Assembly: GCA_965370365.1 (NCBI GenBank)
Contig: CBDUSP010000004.1
Coordinates: forward strand, 1-47,742
Direction of reading: 5' to 3'
Length of the DNA stretch: 47,742 nt
Origin: DAIDHZ01 sp965370365
GTDB lineage: Bacteria > Chlamydiota > Chlamydiia > Chlamydiales > SM23-39
Below the pieces are notes generated by a model. It did not search any database and was not told where the DNA came from. It saw only the letters and a program-made list of their open reading frames with translations. This document shows, piece after piece, positions 32,899 to 41,258 of this stretch (position 1 is the first letter of the stretch; each line of letters starts with the position of its first letter). The translations under genes were made by a program, and so were the position numbers.

Positions 32899-33005
32899 CC
32901 CTGAATAACTGCTTTACCCGGGATTCGAGCTAAAAGCTCCAAAAAAGATAATTCGGAAACCGGAATTAACTTTGTCAAGTTATTGCAGGTTGAGAATTGG
33001 CTTTT
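32899..33005 (+). ncRNA. Structured dispersed repeat, copy 1
   Basis: About 105 nt that match 47639-47742. Three hairpins: GAGCT/AGCTC (32927-32939), AATTCGG-AAA-CCG-G-AATT (32950-32967) and AACTT-TGTC-AAGTT (32968-32981). Between the copies, the first and third stems differ by paired changes that keep base pairing (A-T to C-G and T-A to C-G). It lies 90 nt upstream of sufB and could be a leader element, a small RNA or a selfish repeat. Confidence 0.6.
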
Positions 33006-33051
33006 TTGGAGAATTTTAGCCGAAGATTGGGTGAATGAGTTGTTCAGTGGT

Positions 33052-33070
33052 CTCCTTGACCATTAAGGAG
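33052..33070 (+). promoter_or_regulatory. Small hairpin in the sufB leader
   Basis: CTCCTT and AAGGAG form a six-pair stem with a seven-base loop, 25 nt before the sufB ATG. The right arm is itself a ribosome-site-like sequence, so it might influence translation. Weak evidence. Confidence 0.3.
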
Positions 33071-33095
33071 GCTCTCTAGTAAAATCCTCGGATCT

Positions 33096-34526
33096 ATGAC
33101 AACGGAATTTAAGTCTCAAGAGTACAAGTACGGGTTTACGACGCCTATCGACTCCGATGTTTTCCCTAAGGGGTTAAGCGAGAGTACGATACGGAAGATC
33201 TCAAAGAAGAAGGAAGAACCTGCGTTCTTGCTAAACTTCCGTTTGAAGGCGTTTAAGAAGTGGCTTGACTTGGAAGAGCCTACTTGGTCGAGCGTCCGCT
33301 ATCCTCCGATTGACTATCAAAATATTTCTTACTATTCCGAGCCAAAATCCAAGCCGCAGCTCGATAGCATGGATCAGGTGGATCCTGAGATTTTACGCAC
33401 TTTTGAGAAGTTGGGGATCCCTCTTGAGGAGCAGAAGAGATTGGCTAATGTTGCGGTTGATGTTGTGTTTGACTCAGTGTCGATTGGGACAACGTTTTAT
33501 AAGAAGCTCGAAGATGCGGGGGTTGTTCTTTGCTCCTTTTCGGAGGCGGTTAAGCGCTATCCGGATTTGATTGAGGAATATCTTGGTTCTGTCGTCCCGA
33601 TTGGCGATAACTATTTTGCGGCGCTCAATTCAGCCGTATTTTCGGATGGCTCCTTTGTTTACATTCCGAAGGGGGTGCGTTCTCCGATGGAGCTATCGAC
33701 CTATTTCCGGATTAATGAGAGGGACATTGGGCAGTTTGAAAGGACGCTTATCATTGCAGAAGATGATTCCTATGTCAGCTATTTAGAAGGATGTACAGCG
33801 CCTGCGTTTGATACGAATCAAATGCATGCGGCAGTAGTTGAACTTGTTGCGAAAAAGGGCGCCGAGATTAAGTATTCGACGGTGCAGAACTGGTACTCAG
33901 GCGATCCAAAGACAGGCAAGGGCGGTGTTTACAACTTTGTGACTAAGCGCGGTTTATGCAAGGGCGATCATTCTAAAATCTCCTGGACGCAGGTAGAAGC
34001 TGGCGCTGCGATTACTTGGAAGTATCCAAGCTGCATTTTAAAGGGCGATCATTCCGTTGGGGAGTTTTATTCTGTTGCGCTCACAAATGGCAAGATGCAA
34101 GCAGATACCGGAACAAAAATGTATCACATTGGAAAAAATACGAAGTCAACGATCATTTCGAAGGGGATTTCCGCCGATGAATCGATGAACACCTATCGCG
34201 GTCTTGTAAAAATCTTCCCAAAAGCAGATGGCGCGAGAAACTATACGCAGTGCGATTCGATGCTTGTTGGTAATAAGTGCTCTGCAAATACATTCCCCGA
34301 CATCGATGTGGGGAATAAAACAGGCGAGCTTGAGCATGAAGCATCCACCTCAAAGATGAATGAAGAGCAGCTCTTTTATCTCCGCAGTCGAGGGCTTTCT
34401 CAAGAAGATGCAATTAACATGATTGTCAATGGCTTTTGCAAGGACGTTTTCGAGATGCTCCCTCTAGAATTTACTGTTGAGGCGCAAAAACTTTTGACCC
34501 TTAAATTGGAGCACTCTGTTGGATAA
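33096..34526 (+). CDS. sufB: Fe-S cluster assembly protein SufB
   Basis: A 476-aa scaffold subunit of the SufBC2D complex that assembles Fe-S clusters from sulfur supplied by SufS. The conserved C-terminal beta-helix region is intact, with QCDSMLVGNKCSANTFPDI and HEASTSKMNEEQLFYLRSRG. Length is typical. ATG at 33096. The stop overlaps the sufC start by eight bases. The order B-C-D-S is the chlamydial arrangement. Confidence 0.98.
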   Translation: MTTEFKSQEYKYGFTTPIDSDVFPKGLSESTIRKISKKKEEPAFLLNFRLKAFKKWLDLEEPTWSSVRYPPIDYQNISYYSEPKSKPQLDSMDQVDPEILRTFEKLGIPLEEQKRLANVAVDVVFDSVSIGTTFYKKLEDAGVVLCSFSEAVKRYPDLIEEYLGSVVPIGDNYFAALNSAVFSDGSFVYIPKGVRSPMELSTYFRINERDIGQFERTLIIAEDDSYVSYLEGCTAPAFDTNQMHAAVVELVAKKGAEIKYSTVQNWYSGDPKTGKGGVYNFVTKRGLCKGDHSKISWTQVEAGAAITWKYPSCILKGDHSVGEFYSVALTNGKMQADTGTKMYHIGKNTKSTIISKGISADESMNTYRGLVKIFPKADGARNYTQCDSMLVGNKCSANTFPDIDVGNKTGELEHEASTSKMNEEQLFYLRSRGLSQEDAINMIVNGFCKDVFEMLPLEFTVEAQKLLTLKLEHSVG

Positions 34527-35259
34527 TTTGTTAGAAATTAAAAACTTGTCGGCATCGACTGAGGAAAAAGAAATTCTAAAAGGGGTCTCTTTGAGCGTGA
34601 AACCGGGTGAAGTGCATGCGATTATGGGTCCCAATGGAGCTGGAAAATCGACACTTGCAAAAGTGTTAGCTGGCCATCCTTTCTATGAGATCACAGGCGG
34701 CGAGATTTTGTTTAAAGGCAAAAATCTTTTGGATTTAGAGGTTGAAGAAAGGGCGCATGCAGGACTCTTTGTAAGCTTTCAGTATCCTTTAGAAATTGCG
34801 GGAGTGTCCAATCAAGAGTTTTTAGAGTCCGCTGTAAATGCGCAAAGAAAAGGAAGGGGCCTTGATCCGATAGAGGAGTTTGAAGCCCTCTTAGATAAGC
34901 ACATGAAAGCGATGGAGATCCGAAAAGAGTTTAAGACAAGAAGCATTAATGAAGGGTTTTCTGGCGGTGAGAAGAAAAAAAATGAGATTTTGCAAATGGC
35001 CCTCTTTGAGCCAGATCTTGCTATTTTGGATGAGACAGACTCGGGGCTTGATATCGACGCGATTCGCGTTGTTGCAAATGGCATCAACCACATGAGAAGT
35101 CCAAAGAGAGGTTTAATCTTAATTACCCACTATCAGCGCCTTTTGGATTATGTGAAGCCTGACTTTGTTCATGTCTTATCTGATGGTGTGATTACAAAAA
35201 GCGGAGATGCGACTCTTGCGCTTGCTCTTGAAGAGAAGGGATATGCCGTCCATGCTTGA
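34519..35259 (+). CDS. sufC: Fe-S cluster assembly ATPase SufC
   Basis: A 246-aa ABC-type ATPase that drives the SufBC2D scaffold. Walker A is GPNGAGKSTLAK (about residues 36-47), the signature FSGGEKKKNEI, and Walker B LAILDETDSGLDIDA followed by the switch histidine in LITHYQR. TTG start at 34519, in an eight-base overlap with sufB. Confidence 0.98.
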   Translation: MDNLLEIKNLSASTEEKEILKGVSLSVKPGEVHAIMGPNGAGKSTLAKVLAGHPFYEITGGEILFKGKNLLDLEVEERAHAGLFVSFQYPLEIAGVSNQEFLESAVNAQRKGRGLDPIEEFEALLDKHMKAMEIRKEFKTRSINEGFSGGEKKKNEILQMALFEPDLAILDETDSGLDIDAIRVVANGINHMRSPKRGLILITHYQRLLDYVKPDFVHVLSDGVITKSGDATLALALEEKGYAVHA

Positions 35260-36130
35260 TCAGAAAATAGGCTATCGCCTTGTTTGCATCGATGGGAATT
35301 TAAAAGACTCCTCTGTTCCGGAGGGCGTTGTTTGTATGCCCCTGAACGTAGCCATGCAATCCTACGGTGTTTTTTTGCACAAAAAACGAATTCAATCGAA
35401 AGATGGGATCTTTTTATATATTCCGCCAAATACGAAGATTTTAGAAACGATTCATATTGAGCACGTTGGCTCTAGTCATCTCATCGTATCGCTTGGGAAA
35501 AATGCTGAAGCTAAGCTAGAGCAACGCTTATCTGATGGATTCGTTGATATCGATGTATCAATCGATACACTTGCAAATCTCGAGATGAAAAATGTCCAAG
35601 CAAAAACGGGACTTGTTCAATCGTATCGCGCCTCTTTAAAACGAGATAGCAGATTTGCTCTGCACCAGTACATTGAGGGGGCAAAAACGTCTATTCACGT
35701 AGATCTTTTGGAAGAAAATGCAGAAGTTCTTTTAGAAGGCGTTACGAATCTCGACGATGCACAAAGCGATATTGATGTGCTTGTAAAACATCTAGCACCT
35801 CATACGCGCTCAAGACAGCATTTTAAAGCGCTTCTTAATGGGCGAAGTAAATCAAGCTTTAAAGGGACAATTTATGTGGATCCAATAGCGCAAAAAACAG
35901 AAGGGTATCAGCTAAGTAATAATCTTCTTCTTAGCGATGAGGCAACGGCTTATGTGCAGCCAAATCTCGAGATTTTTGCAGATGATGTCAAAGCATCGCA
36001 TGGAGCAACAGTTACTCGTATCGACAAAGAGAGCCTGTTTTATCTCACCTCTCGCGGTCTATCAAAAGATGAGGCAAAAGATTTTCTTGTTAAAGGATTT
36101 ATTCAAGAGCTAAGTGCATGTCTTCCTTAA
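35252..36130 (+). CDS. sufD: Fe-S cluster assembly protein SufD
   Basis: A 292-aa SufB paralogue and third scaffold component. The C-terminal segment LEIFADDVKASHGATVTRIDKESLFYLTSRGL is the family signature. The ATG at 35252 repeats the eight-base overlap seen at sufB/sufC and is preceded by AAGGG; a longer frame from 35207 lies inside sufC. It is somewhat shorter than enterobacterial SufD, as usual in chlamydiae. Confidence 0.95.
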   Translation: MLDQKIGYRLVCIDGNLKDSSVPEGVVCMPLNVAMQSYGVFLHKKRIQSKDGIFLYIPPNTKILETIHIEHVGSSHLIVSLGKNAEAKLEQRLSDGFVDIDVSIDTLANLEMKNVQAKTGLVQSYRASLKRDSRFALHQYIEGAKTSIHVDLLEENAEVLLEGVTNLDDAQSDIDVLVKHLAPHTRSRQHFKALLNGRSKSSFKGTIYVDPIAQKTEGYQLSNNLLLSDEATAYVQPNLEIFADDVKASHGATVTRIDKESLFYLTSRGLSKDEAKDFLVKGFIQELSACLP

Positions 36131-37308
36131 AAAAACACTTTCCCTATTTTGAAAAGCATCCAGAGCTTGTTTATTTAGATTCTGCTGCGACAACACATAA
36201 GCCAAAGGTGATGATCGATCGACTCACCACGTTCTATACAGAGGAGTGTGCAACGGTTCATCGAGCGATTTACAGGCCATCATTAAAAGCCACAGAGAGC
36301 TATAACCAAACACGAGAAACCGTTCAGAAATTCATTAATGCTGCATCCTACGAAGAGATTGTATTTACTCGGGGAACAACGGAGTCTTTAAACCTTGTTG
36401 CAAGAAGTTACGGAAAAGAGAACCTTGTCTCAGGTGATGAGATCTTAATTACTGAGGCGGAGCATCACTCCAATCTTGTTCCCTGGCAAATGCTTGCAAA
36501 GGAAACAGGAGCAACTTTACGCTTTATTCCGATAGACGAAAGGGGGGTTTTGCTTTGGGAAAATACAATCACGCCGAAAACAAAGATTGTTGCTCTTGCA
36601 CATATCTCAAACGTTACAGGGACTGTAAACCCAATTGAAGAGATTACAAAAGCTGCGCATAAAGTAGGTGCTGTTGTTGTTGTCGATGGCGCGCAAGCAG
36701 CGCCTCATATGCAGGTTGATGTGCAGAAACTAGACTGCGATTTTTACGCATTTTCTGCGCATAAATGCTATGGGCCAACGGGTGTTGGCGTTTTGTACGG
36801 GAAAAAAGAGCTTTTGGAAAAGATGCCGCCAATTTTTGGCGGTGGCGATATGATTGAGAAAGTTGAGCTAACTGGATCTACTTATCAAGAAACGCCGCTT
36901 CGCTTTGAGTCTGGAACGCCATCGATCGCGTCGGTGATCGCATTTAAAAGTACGCTTGATTTTATCCAAGAAATTGGTCTTCCCGTAATTGAAGAGCAAG
37001 CCCAAAAACTATCACACCTTGCCCATGAGAAAATAGCTACAATTCCAGGTGTAAAGATTTTAGGAACGGCTCCTCAAAAAGGGCCGCTTCTTACGTTCTT
37101 AATTGATGGGTTTCATCCGCTTGATGTTGCCACGATGCTTGATCTTGAAAATGTTGCAATCCGAAGTGGGCATATGTGCGCGCAGCCCATTATGCGTAAA
37201 TTTGGAACAGATGTTGCAATGAGAGCTTCTTTTGGGATGTATAATACACGAGAAGATGTCGACCGTTTTATCGATGCTCTTAAAGGAAGTCTTTCTCGTT
37301 TAAAATAG
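36118..37308 (+). CDS. sufS: Cysteine desulfurase SufS
   Basis: A 396-aa PLP-dependent class V aminotransferase-fold enzyme that takes sulfur from cysteine. The start YLDSAATTHKP, the PLP lysine in FSAHKCYGPTGVGVLYG (near residue 220) and the catalytic cysteine in RSGHMCAQP (near residue 358) are present. It overlaps sufD by 13 nt, and its 3' end overlaps the convergent glycosyltransferase by 29 nt. No SufE or SufU partner was seen in the window. Confidence 0.97.
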   Translation: MSSLKKHFPYFEKHPELVYLDSAATTHKPKVMIDRLTTFYTEECATVHRAIYRPSLKATESYNQTRETVQKFINAASYEEIVFTRGTTESLNLVARSYGKENLVSGDEILITEAEHHSNLVPWQMLAKETGATLRFIPIDERGVLLWENTITPKTKIVALAHISNVTGTVNPIEEITKAAHKVGAVVVVDGAQAAPHMQVDVQKLDCDFYAFSAHKCYGPTGVGVLYGKKELLEKMPPIFGGGDMIEKVELTGSTYQETPLRFESGTPSIASVIAFKSTLDFIQEIGLPVIEEQAQKLSHLAHEKIATIPGVKILGTAPQKGPLLTFLIDGFHPLDVATMLDLENVAIRSGHMCAQPIMRKFGTDVAMRASFGMYNTREDVDRFIDALKGSLSRLK

Positions 37309-38293
37309 AGAGAACCTCATTCACTCCAATCTGCCGCAGGCAAAACGGCGCTCTGCATTTTCTTTTGATACATGGCGTGCAGGTTGGTTTTCTACTTAAA
37401 ACAGTTGCCCTTGCTTTGTGAGGACCACAAAGATGCGGGTCTGTGGGTCCATAAAGAGCAATGACAGGACGATCTAAGGCGCATGCTAAGTGCACGGATC
37501 CCGTGTCGTTTGAAATAAGAAGCTCTGCCTGATTTAATACTTGAGAAAATGCATCTAAAGAGGGGATCTCATATTTTATAGCTCCCGGAATCTGTGATGC
37601 AACCGCTTCAATGAGAGACTTCTCCTCTTTTGTTCCAGTAACCACAACAGATGTTTTAAGAGCCTTACCCACTTCAATGAAGTTTTTGGCAGGCCAACGT
37701 TTAAACCCATCTTTAGATCCCGGATGAATAACAACCCACTTTCCTTCGGGCAAAAGTTTTTCCCTTTTTTCTAAAAAAAAGGAGAGTTTTTCTGAATGGA
37801 TCTTCCCGCCAATTTCTTCAACCATGCGGAGTCTTCGAAGGATCTCATGTTCATAGCGCGGAAAAAGAGCCTCTGTCAAAAGAGAATCGAGTCCTTTGTT
37901 CATGCCATGTGTTCCTAAAACATGTGTTGCTCCCAAGAGAGAACAAAGGGGAAAGACGAGCCTTTGTGATGCGTGTAGAATTAAAACCGTGTCAAAACGC
38001 TCCCTATAAAGAACGCTCCAAAGAGAGAGAAAGCGAAAGAGCATTGGCTCTTCGACGACATGGATTGCATCAAGACGTGGATTTGTTTTTAAAACCTCTT
38101 TTCCGATAGGGCTCGTAAGAGCTGCCAGATAACTATCTGGAAAGCTCCTGCGCAGTGATTCAATTGTGGGTGTCCCCCAGAGAGTGTCTCCAAGCCCTGT
38201 CGTTGAAACAACTAAAATGCGCCGCTTTTCTCCCCCAGAGTGCTTTTTTACAGGGATGAACCGACAAAGGAGCTTTAACAGATGATTTTTCAC
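37280..38293 (-). CDS. GT9-family glycosyltransferase (heptosyltransferase-like)
   Basis: A 337-aa GT-B enzyme of family 9, whose members add heptose or related sugars to LPS core. The N-terminal TTGLGDTLWGTPTIESLRRSFP and the C-terminal nucleotide-sugar site DTGSVHLACALDRPVIALYGPTDP are diagnostic. A Cys-rich C-terminal segment (PTCTPCIKRKCRAPFC) is a frequent feature in the family. It faces sufS and overlaps it. Donor and acceptor cannot be told; a role in surface glycolipid fits the nearby rhamnose genes. Confidence 0.92.
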   Translation of the reverse strand: MKNHLLKLLCRFIPVKKHSGGEKRRILVVSTTGLGDTLWGTPTIESLRRSFPDSYLAALTSPIGKEVLKTNPRLDAIHVVEEPMLFRFLSLWSVLYRERFDTVLILHASQRLVFPLCSLLGATHVLGTHGMNKGLDSLLTEALFPRYEHEILRRLRMVEEIGGKIHSEKLSFFLEKREKLLPEGKWVVIHPGSKDGFKRWPAKNFIEVGKALKTSVVVTGTKEEKSLIEAVASQIPGAIKYEIPSLDAFSQVLNQAELLISNDTGSVHLACALDRPVIALYGPTDPHLCGPHKARATVLSRKPTCTPCIKRKCRAPFCLRQIGVNEVLSILNEKDFL

Positions 38294-38305
38294 TTAAGGC
38301 CTCTT

Positions 38306-38398
38306 TCAAAAGTATCCATCAGCGCGCTTAGCAAGTTCTATCTGACTGAGTTTCAGTGCTTTTCTATGAAAGCGGACCATTTTTCCAAGATCAATCAT
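38306..38398 (-). pseudogene. Truncated HipB/XRE-type DNA-binding protein
   Basis: A 30-codon frame beginning at ATG 38398 whose sequence (MVRFHRKALKLSQIELAKRA) matches the start of the HipB-like XRE helix-turn-helix family. It stops after about one and a half helices (GYF, then TGA), so it cannot form the full domain. It sits just upstream of the GT9 gene. Probably the remnant of a lost antitoxin or regulator. Too short for routine gene calling. Confidence 0.55.
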
Positions 38399-38497
38399 GT
38401 GATTTTCCTTCTATAGCGGTAAAAATAGAGGCTTTGGATTTGTTTTTCTATAAGAATCCTGGAAGGGGATGAGCACTATTGTTTCCCTGTGTTTTTA

Positions 38498-38526
38498 TTG
38501 ACATATAATGCTTTTTACTATATAGT
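38498..38526 (+). promoter_or_regulatory. Strong sigma70-like promoter of the 90-aa gene
   Basis: TTGACA (38498-38503), 17-nt spacer, TATAGT (38521-38526). Predicted start near 38533, leader about 31 nt. Confidence 0.75.
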
Positions 38527-38563
38527 AATTATTATATAATTTGTAAAAATAGGACGGTATATT

Positions 38564-38836
38564 GTGTCAGTAATACCCAGTTTTGAAAACGGTCAAAACA
38601 CCCCGGTAAGCAACTCCGTAAAAGCGGGAGGGGCTACGACAATTCAGCAACAGGCAGACGCGATGTTTGAACAGATAAAAAAACTAGGAAGTGAAATCAT
38701 ACCCAAACAAGACCATGCAAGACCAGAAAATAGTGCCGCAATGGGGGCGGAGAGGTGTGGTGATACAGAGACTGAATCCTCAGAAAAAGCATGGAAGACC
38801 TCAGGGGCAGGAGAAAGAAGGCAGCGAGGCGAATGA
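38564..38836 (+). CDS. Unknown 90-aa protein
   Basis: A 90-aa polar, probably disordered protein with a GTG start at 38564 and a ribosome site AGGACGG seven bases upstream. It is rich in Gln, Glu, Ser and Thr with a basic end (GERRQRGE). No domain is recognised. The strong promoter and good ribosome site support expression. It could be a small secreted or regulatory protein. Confidence 0.55.
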   Translation: MSVIPSFENGQNTPVSNSVKAGGATTIQQQADAMFEQIKKLGSEIIPKQDHARPENSAAMGAERCGDTETESSEKAWKTSGAGERRQRGE

Positions 38837-38965
38837 TCAACGATAGCTTTTCAGCTGTTTCTCGAATTCCTTAACTTGCTGACTGTCAAAGGGTTGACGA
38901 TTTTCCTTCTATAGCAGTAGGTTTTATAGGGATTTTAAGGGCATAGTTACTTTAGTGTAAGCGGT

Positions 38966-38994
38966 TTGTGTTATAATTAACTTTATGCTATAAT
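38966..38994 (+). promoter_or_regulatory. Promoter of the 211-aa gene
   Basis: TTGTGT (38966-38971), 17-nt spacer, perfect TATAAT (38989-38994). Two more TATAAT boxes lie at 38972-38977 and 39000-39005, so alternative starts are possible. Confidence 0.6.
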
Positions 38995-39026
38995 TAATCT
39001 ATAATAGTGTTTAATTGGAGTATAGT

Positions 39027-39662
39027 ATGACAAATGAATGTGCTGGCATTAACTCAGATTCGGCGTGGTCAATTCAAACAGATTGCTGTTCAAATCCGGA
39101 TAGTAATACTGATCTGGAAGCACGGACAGATTCTGCAGCTTTAAGTTTATTTGGTTCTGAAGATAAGTTCACTTCCGAGGAAGAAGGCTTCTCAATTCAG
39201 GAAGCCCCTAGTGAAGATTCTTTCGAAGGGCTTTCGCGGGAAACCTCCGATGACTCCTCCTCCTCTACTCAGAAAGAAGTTACCCATAAAGAGTCTAAAC
39301 TTAAGGGACGCCTTGAAGAGCTAAAAGCTGACTTAAACAAGATCGTTGATAATGCAAATGATATTCTTACAAAATCCCCTGCACAGAGGGCGCTTGAAAA
39401 ACAAAAGCATGCCTTCAACAAAGCACGGGAGAGCTGCTTAAAGGCTGGAGATAAGAAAGTTGTTGAAGCTGTCTATGCAAAAAATTCTGCAGGAGACTAC
39501 CATCAAGTTGTTGCGACGGTATTCAAGCCTCCAGGAAGCGGACTTTGTCATAGGTTGATTGTAGGGAATAAGGCAACAGCACCTAAGATCGCAGTTAAAC
39601 TTGACTCTAAAATTGATGGCGACGCGCTTTATATTGATTTGAAGGAGCCTGCTGGAGGGTAG
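39027..39662 (+). CDS. Unknown 211-aa acidic protein, candidate effector
   Basis: A 211-aa protein with a Ser/Asp/Glu-rich N-terminal half that looks disordered (DDSSSSTQKE, residues about 70-85), a coiled-coil-like stretch (LKGRLEELKADLNKIVDNAND) and a compact C-terminal part with beta-like segments. ATG at 39027 has GGAG six bases upstream; an earlier TTG at 39015 is less good. No signal peptide. Such an N-terminus suits a type III secretion substrate, but no known domain is visible. An intrinsic terminator follows. Confidence 0.65.
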   Translation: MTNECAGINSDSAWSIQTDCCSNPDSNTDLEARTDSAALSLFGSEDKFTSEEEGFSIQEAPSEDSFEGLSRETSDDSSSSTQKEVTHKESKLKGRLEELKADLNKIVDNANDILTKSPAQRALEKQKHAFNKARESCLKAGDKKVVEAVYAKNSAGDYHQVVATVFKPPGSGLCHRLIVGNKATAPKIAVKLDSKIDGDALYIDLKEPAGG

Positions 39663-39688
39663 GTGTTTCTTAGACTCTCATTTCTTTC

Positions 39689-40537
39689 TCAAGTTTTCAA
39701 AAGGGCCCACCTGGGGCCCTTTTTTTTGAGTAGCAGCGCCAGGCGATAGCCTGCAGCTGACAGCAGGGCGATTGTTGCTCCAGCTGGCCAATTGAGGAAG
39801 TATGAGCTCACAAGCCCGCCTACGCTAAACAGGATTGAGAGCAACGTCGCTAGGATCATCATCGAGGGGAGATTGCGTGTGAAAAGAGCGGCAAGCGTTG
39901 CTGGAATCGTTAACAGCGCAATTACGAGGATCGTTCCGATGATCTGGACAAGAAGGACGATAGTAAGAGCGATCACGCAAAGAAGGAGCATATAGAGCTT
40001 TTTTACGGCAATACCCCGTAAGAGCGCTTGCTCTTCATCAAAGCAAATGGCAAGAAATTTCCGATAGTTCAGCGAGATTGTTAGGAAGATTATGGCGTTT
40101 AAGATCCCGAGAAAAAGGAGATCTTTTTTCGTAATCCAAAGAATATTTCCAAAGAGAAAATTCATCATTTCCGCATTGTTTCCAGGTGTCAGGGAGAGGA
40201 AAACCACCCCGATTGCCATGCCTGTTGACCAGATCGCTGCGATGATTGCATCCTCTCTTTGGCGGTAATTAAGGTGGATCCAGCCAAGGAGAAGAGCAGA
40301 GCCAACAGCTGCTGCAAAGGCCCCGTGGATGGGGTCTATCCAGGCAATATTTTGCGTTTTTTGCAGCCAAAGGCAAAAACTCGTTCCGGCTAAGATCGAG
40401 TGGGAGATTCCCCCTGCGATAAAGACGATTCGTTTGACGACGACAAAGGACCCCATTGTCCCACTTGCAAGAGATGCCAAAAGCCCTCCAAAGAGCGCCA
40501 TCTGAATAAAAGAGTCGTTAAGAAAGGCTGGGAGCAT
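39689..40537 (-). CDS. Metal ABC transporter permease (ZnuB/TroC family)
   Basis: A 282-aa inner-membrane permease with about eight hydrophobic helices, of the ABC-3 family that imports Zn, Mn or Fe. The family segment FVVKRIVFIAGGISHSILAG is near residue 30, and LLVQIIGTILVIALLTIPA follows in the later helices. It overlaps the ATPase gene by 20 nt, and the binding-protein gene completes the operon. Metal specificity cannot be read from the permease. Confidence 0.95.
   Translation of the reverse strand: MLPAFLNDSFIQMALFGGLLASLASGTMGSFVVVKRIVFIAGGISHSILAGTSFCLWLQKTQNIAWIDPIHGAFAAAVGSALLLGWIHLNYRQREDAIIAAIWSTGMAIGVVFLSLTPGNNAEMMNFLFGNILWITKKDLLFLGILNAIIFLTISLNYRKFLAICFDEEQALLRGIAVKKLYMLLLCVIALTIVLLVQIIGTILVIALLTIPATLAALFTRNLPSMMILATLLSILFSVGGLVSSYFLNWPAGATIALLSAAGYRLALLLKKKGPRWALLKT
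39699..39728 (+). terminator. Rho-independent terminator
   Basis: AAAAGGGCCC and GGGGCCCTTTT pair around a short loop and run into a stretch of eight or more T residues. It terminates the plus-strand 211-aa gene and lies inside the last codons of the convergent ABC permease gene. Confidence 0.9.
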
Positions 40538-41258
40538 AAGGGCTTGTAACTTTTGTTGGGTTGTTGTGATACAGTCCTAAAGAGACATGGTTGCAGAGCT
40601 CTTCTGGCTTGTAAGGGGTCATTGTTCCTTGAATACAGAGGACTTGGTCCACGTCTTCTGCAACTGTTTGAAAATCATGGGTGACAATCAGGGTTGTGCT
40701 TTTCCCTTTAAAAGAAGAGAGCTTATCGATGATTGCTTTTGTCGATGCGGGATCCACATTCGCTGTTGGTTCATCAAGAAGAAGGAGTTTTGGACTTGAG
40801 AGAAGCGCCCTTGCAAGAAGCGCTCTTTGCGCAAGGCCGCCTGATAGAGATCCGAACATTTTTTTTGCATGCTCTATAAGTCCCAGCTCATCCATTAGGA
40901 AATCTGCCTTGTCTCTGATCTGTTTTGGATACGATCCAAAGAGGGATTTTTTTGTCAGAGCTCCTAAAAGAACAAGTTCCCGCACGGTGATTGGAAATTC
41001 TCGATCGCACTTATGCACTTGAGGCACGTAGCCAATTTGTGTTCTCGCTTTTTCTGGAGATAGCCCAAAAATCTCGATATTGCCTTTGAGGGGTTTTAAA
41101 AAGCCCATAAGAAGTTTTAGAAACGTTGTTTTCCCGCCCCCGTTGGGGCCGATAATCCCCATAAAGGAGCCATGCTTGATTTCCAAAAAGTCTTGCTTGA
41201 GAATAGGAGTCTCTTCGTAGGAAAAGAAAAGATTGGATAGGGAAATTGCGTTAGTCAT
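40518..41258 (-). CDS. Metal ABC transporter ATP-binding protein
   Basis: A 246-aa ABC ATPase with Walker A GPNGGGKTTFLK, signature LSGGLAQRALLARAL, Walker B LLLLDEPTANVDP and switch histidine VTHDFQ. It energises the adjacent permease. It overlaps both neighbours (8 nt with the binding protein, 20 nt with the permease), so the three are translated from one transcript. Confidence 0.97.
   Translation of the reverse strand: MTNAISLSNLFFSYEETPILKQDFLEIKHGSFMGIIGPNGGGKTTFLKLLMGFLKPLKGNIEIFGLSPEKARTQIGYVPQVHKCDREFPITVRELVLLGALTKKSLFGSYPKQIRDKADFLMDELGLIEHAKKMFGSLSGGLAQRALLARALLSSPKLLLLDEPTANVDPASTKAIIDKLSSFKGKSTTLIVTHDFQTVAEDVDQVLCIQGTMTPYKPEELCNHVSLGLYHNNPTKVTSPYAPSLS

Larger units (their letters stand above)
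38401..38920 (+). repeat. 17-nt upstream repeat, two copies
   Basis: GATTTTCCTTCTATAGC occurs at 38401-38417 and again at 38899-38915, followed by GGTA and AGTA. The first copy is upstream of the HipB-like remnant and of the 90-aa gene; the second is upstream of the 211-aa gene. Confidence 0.7.
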
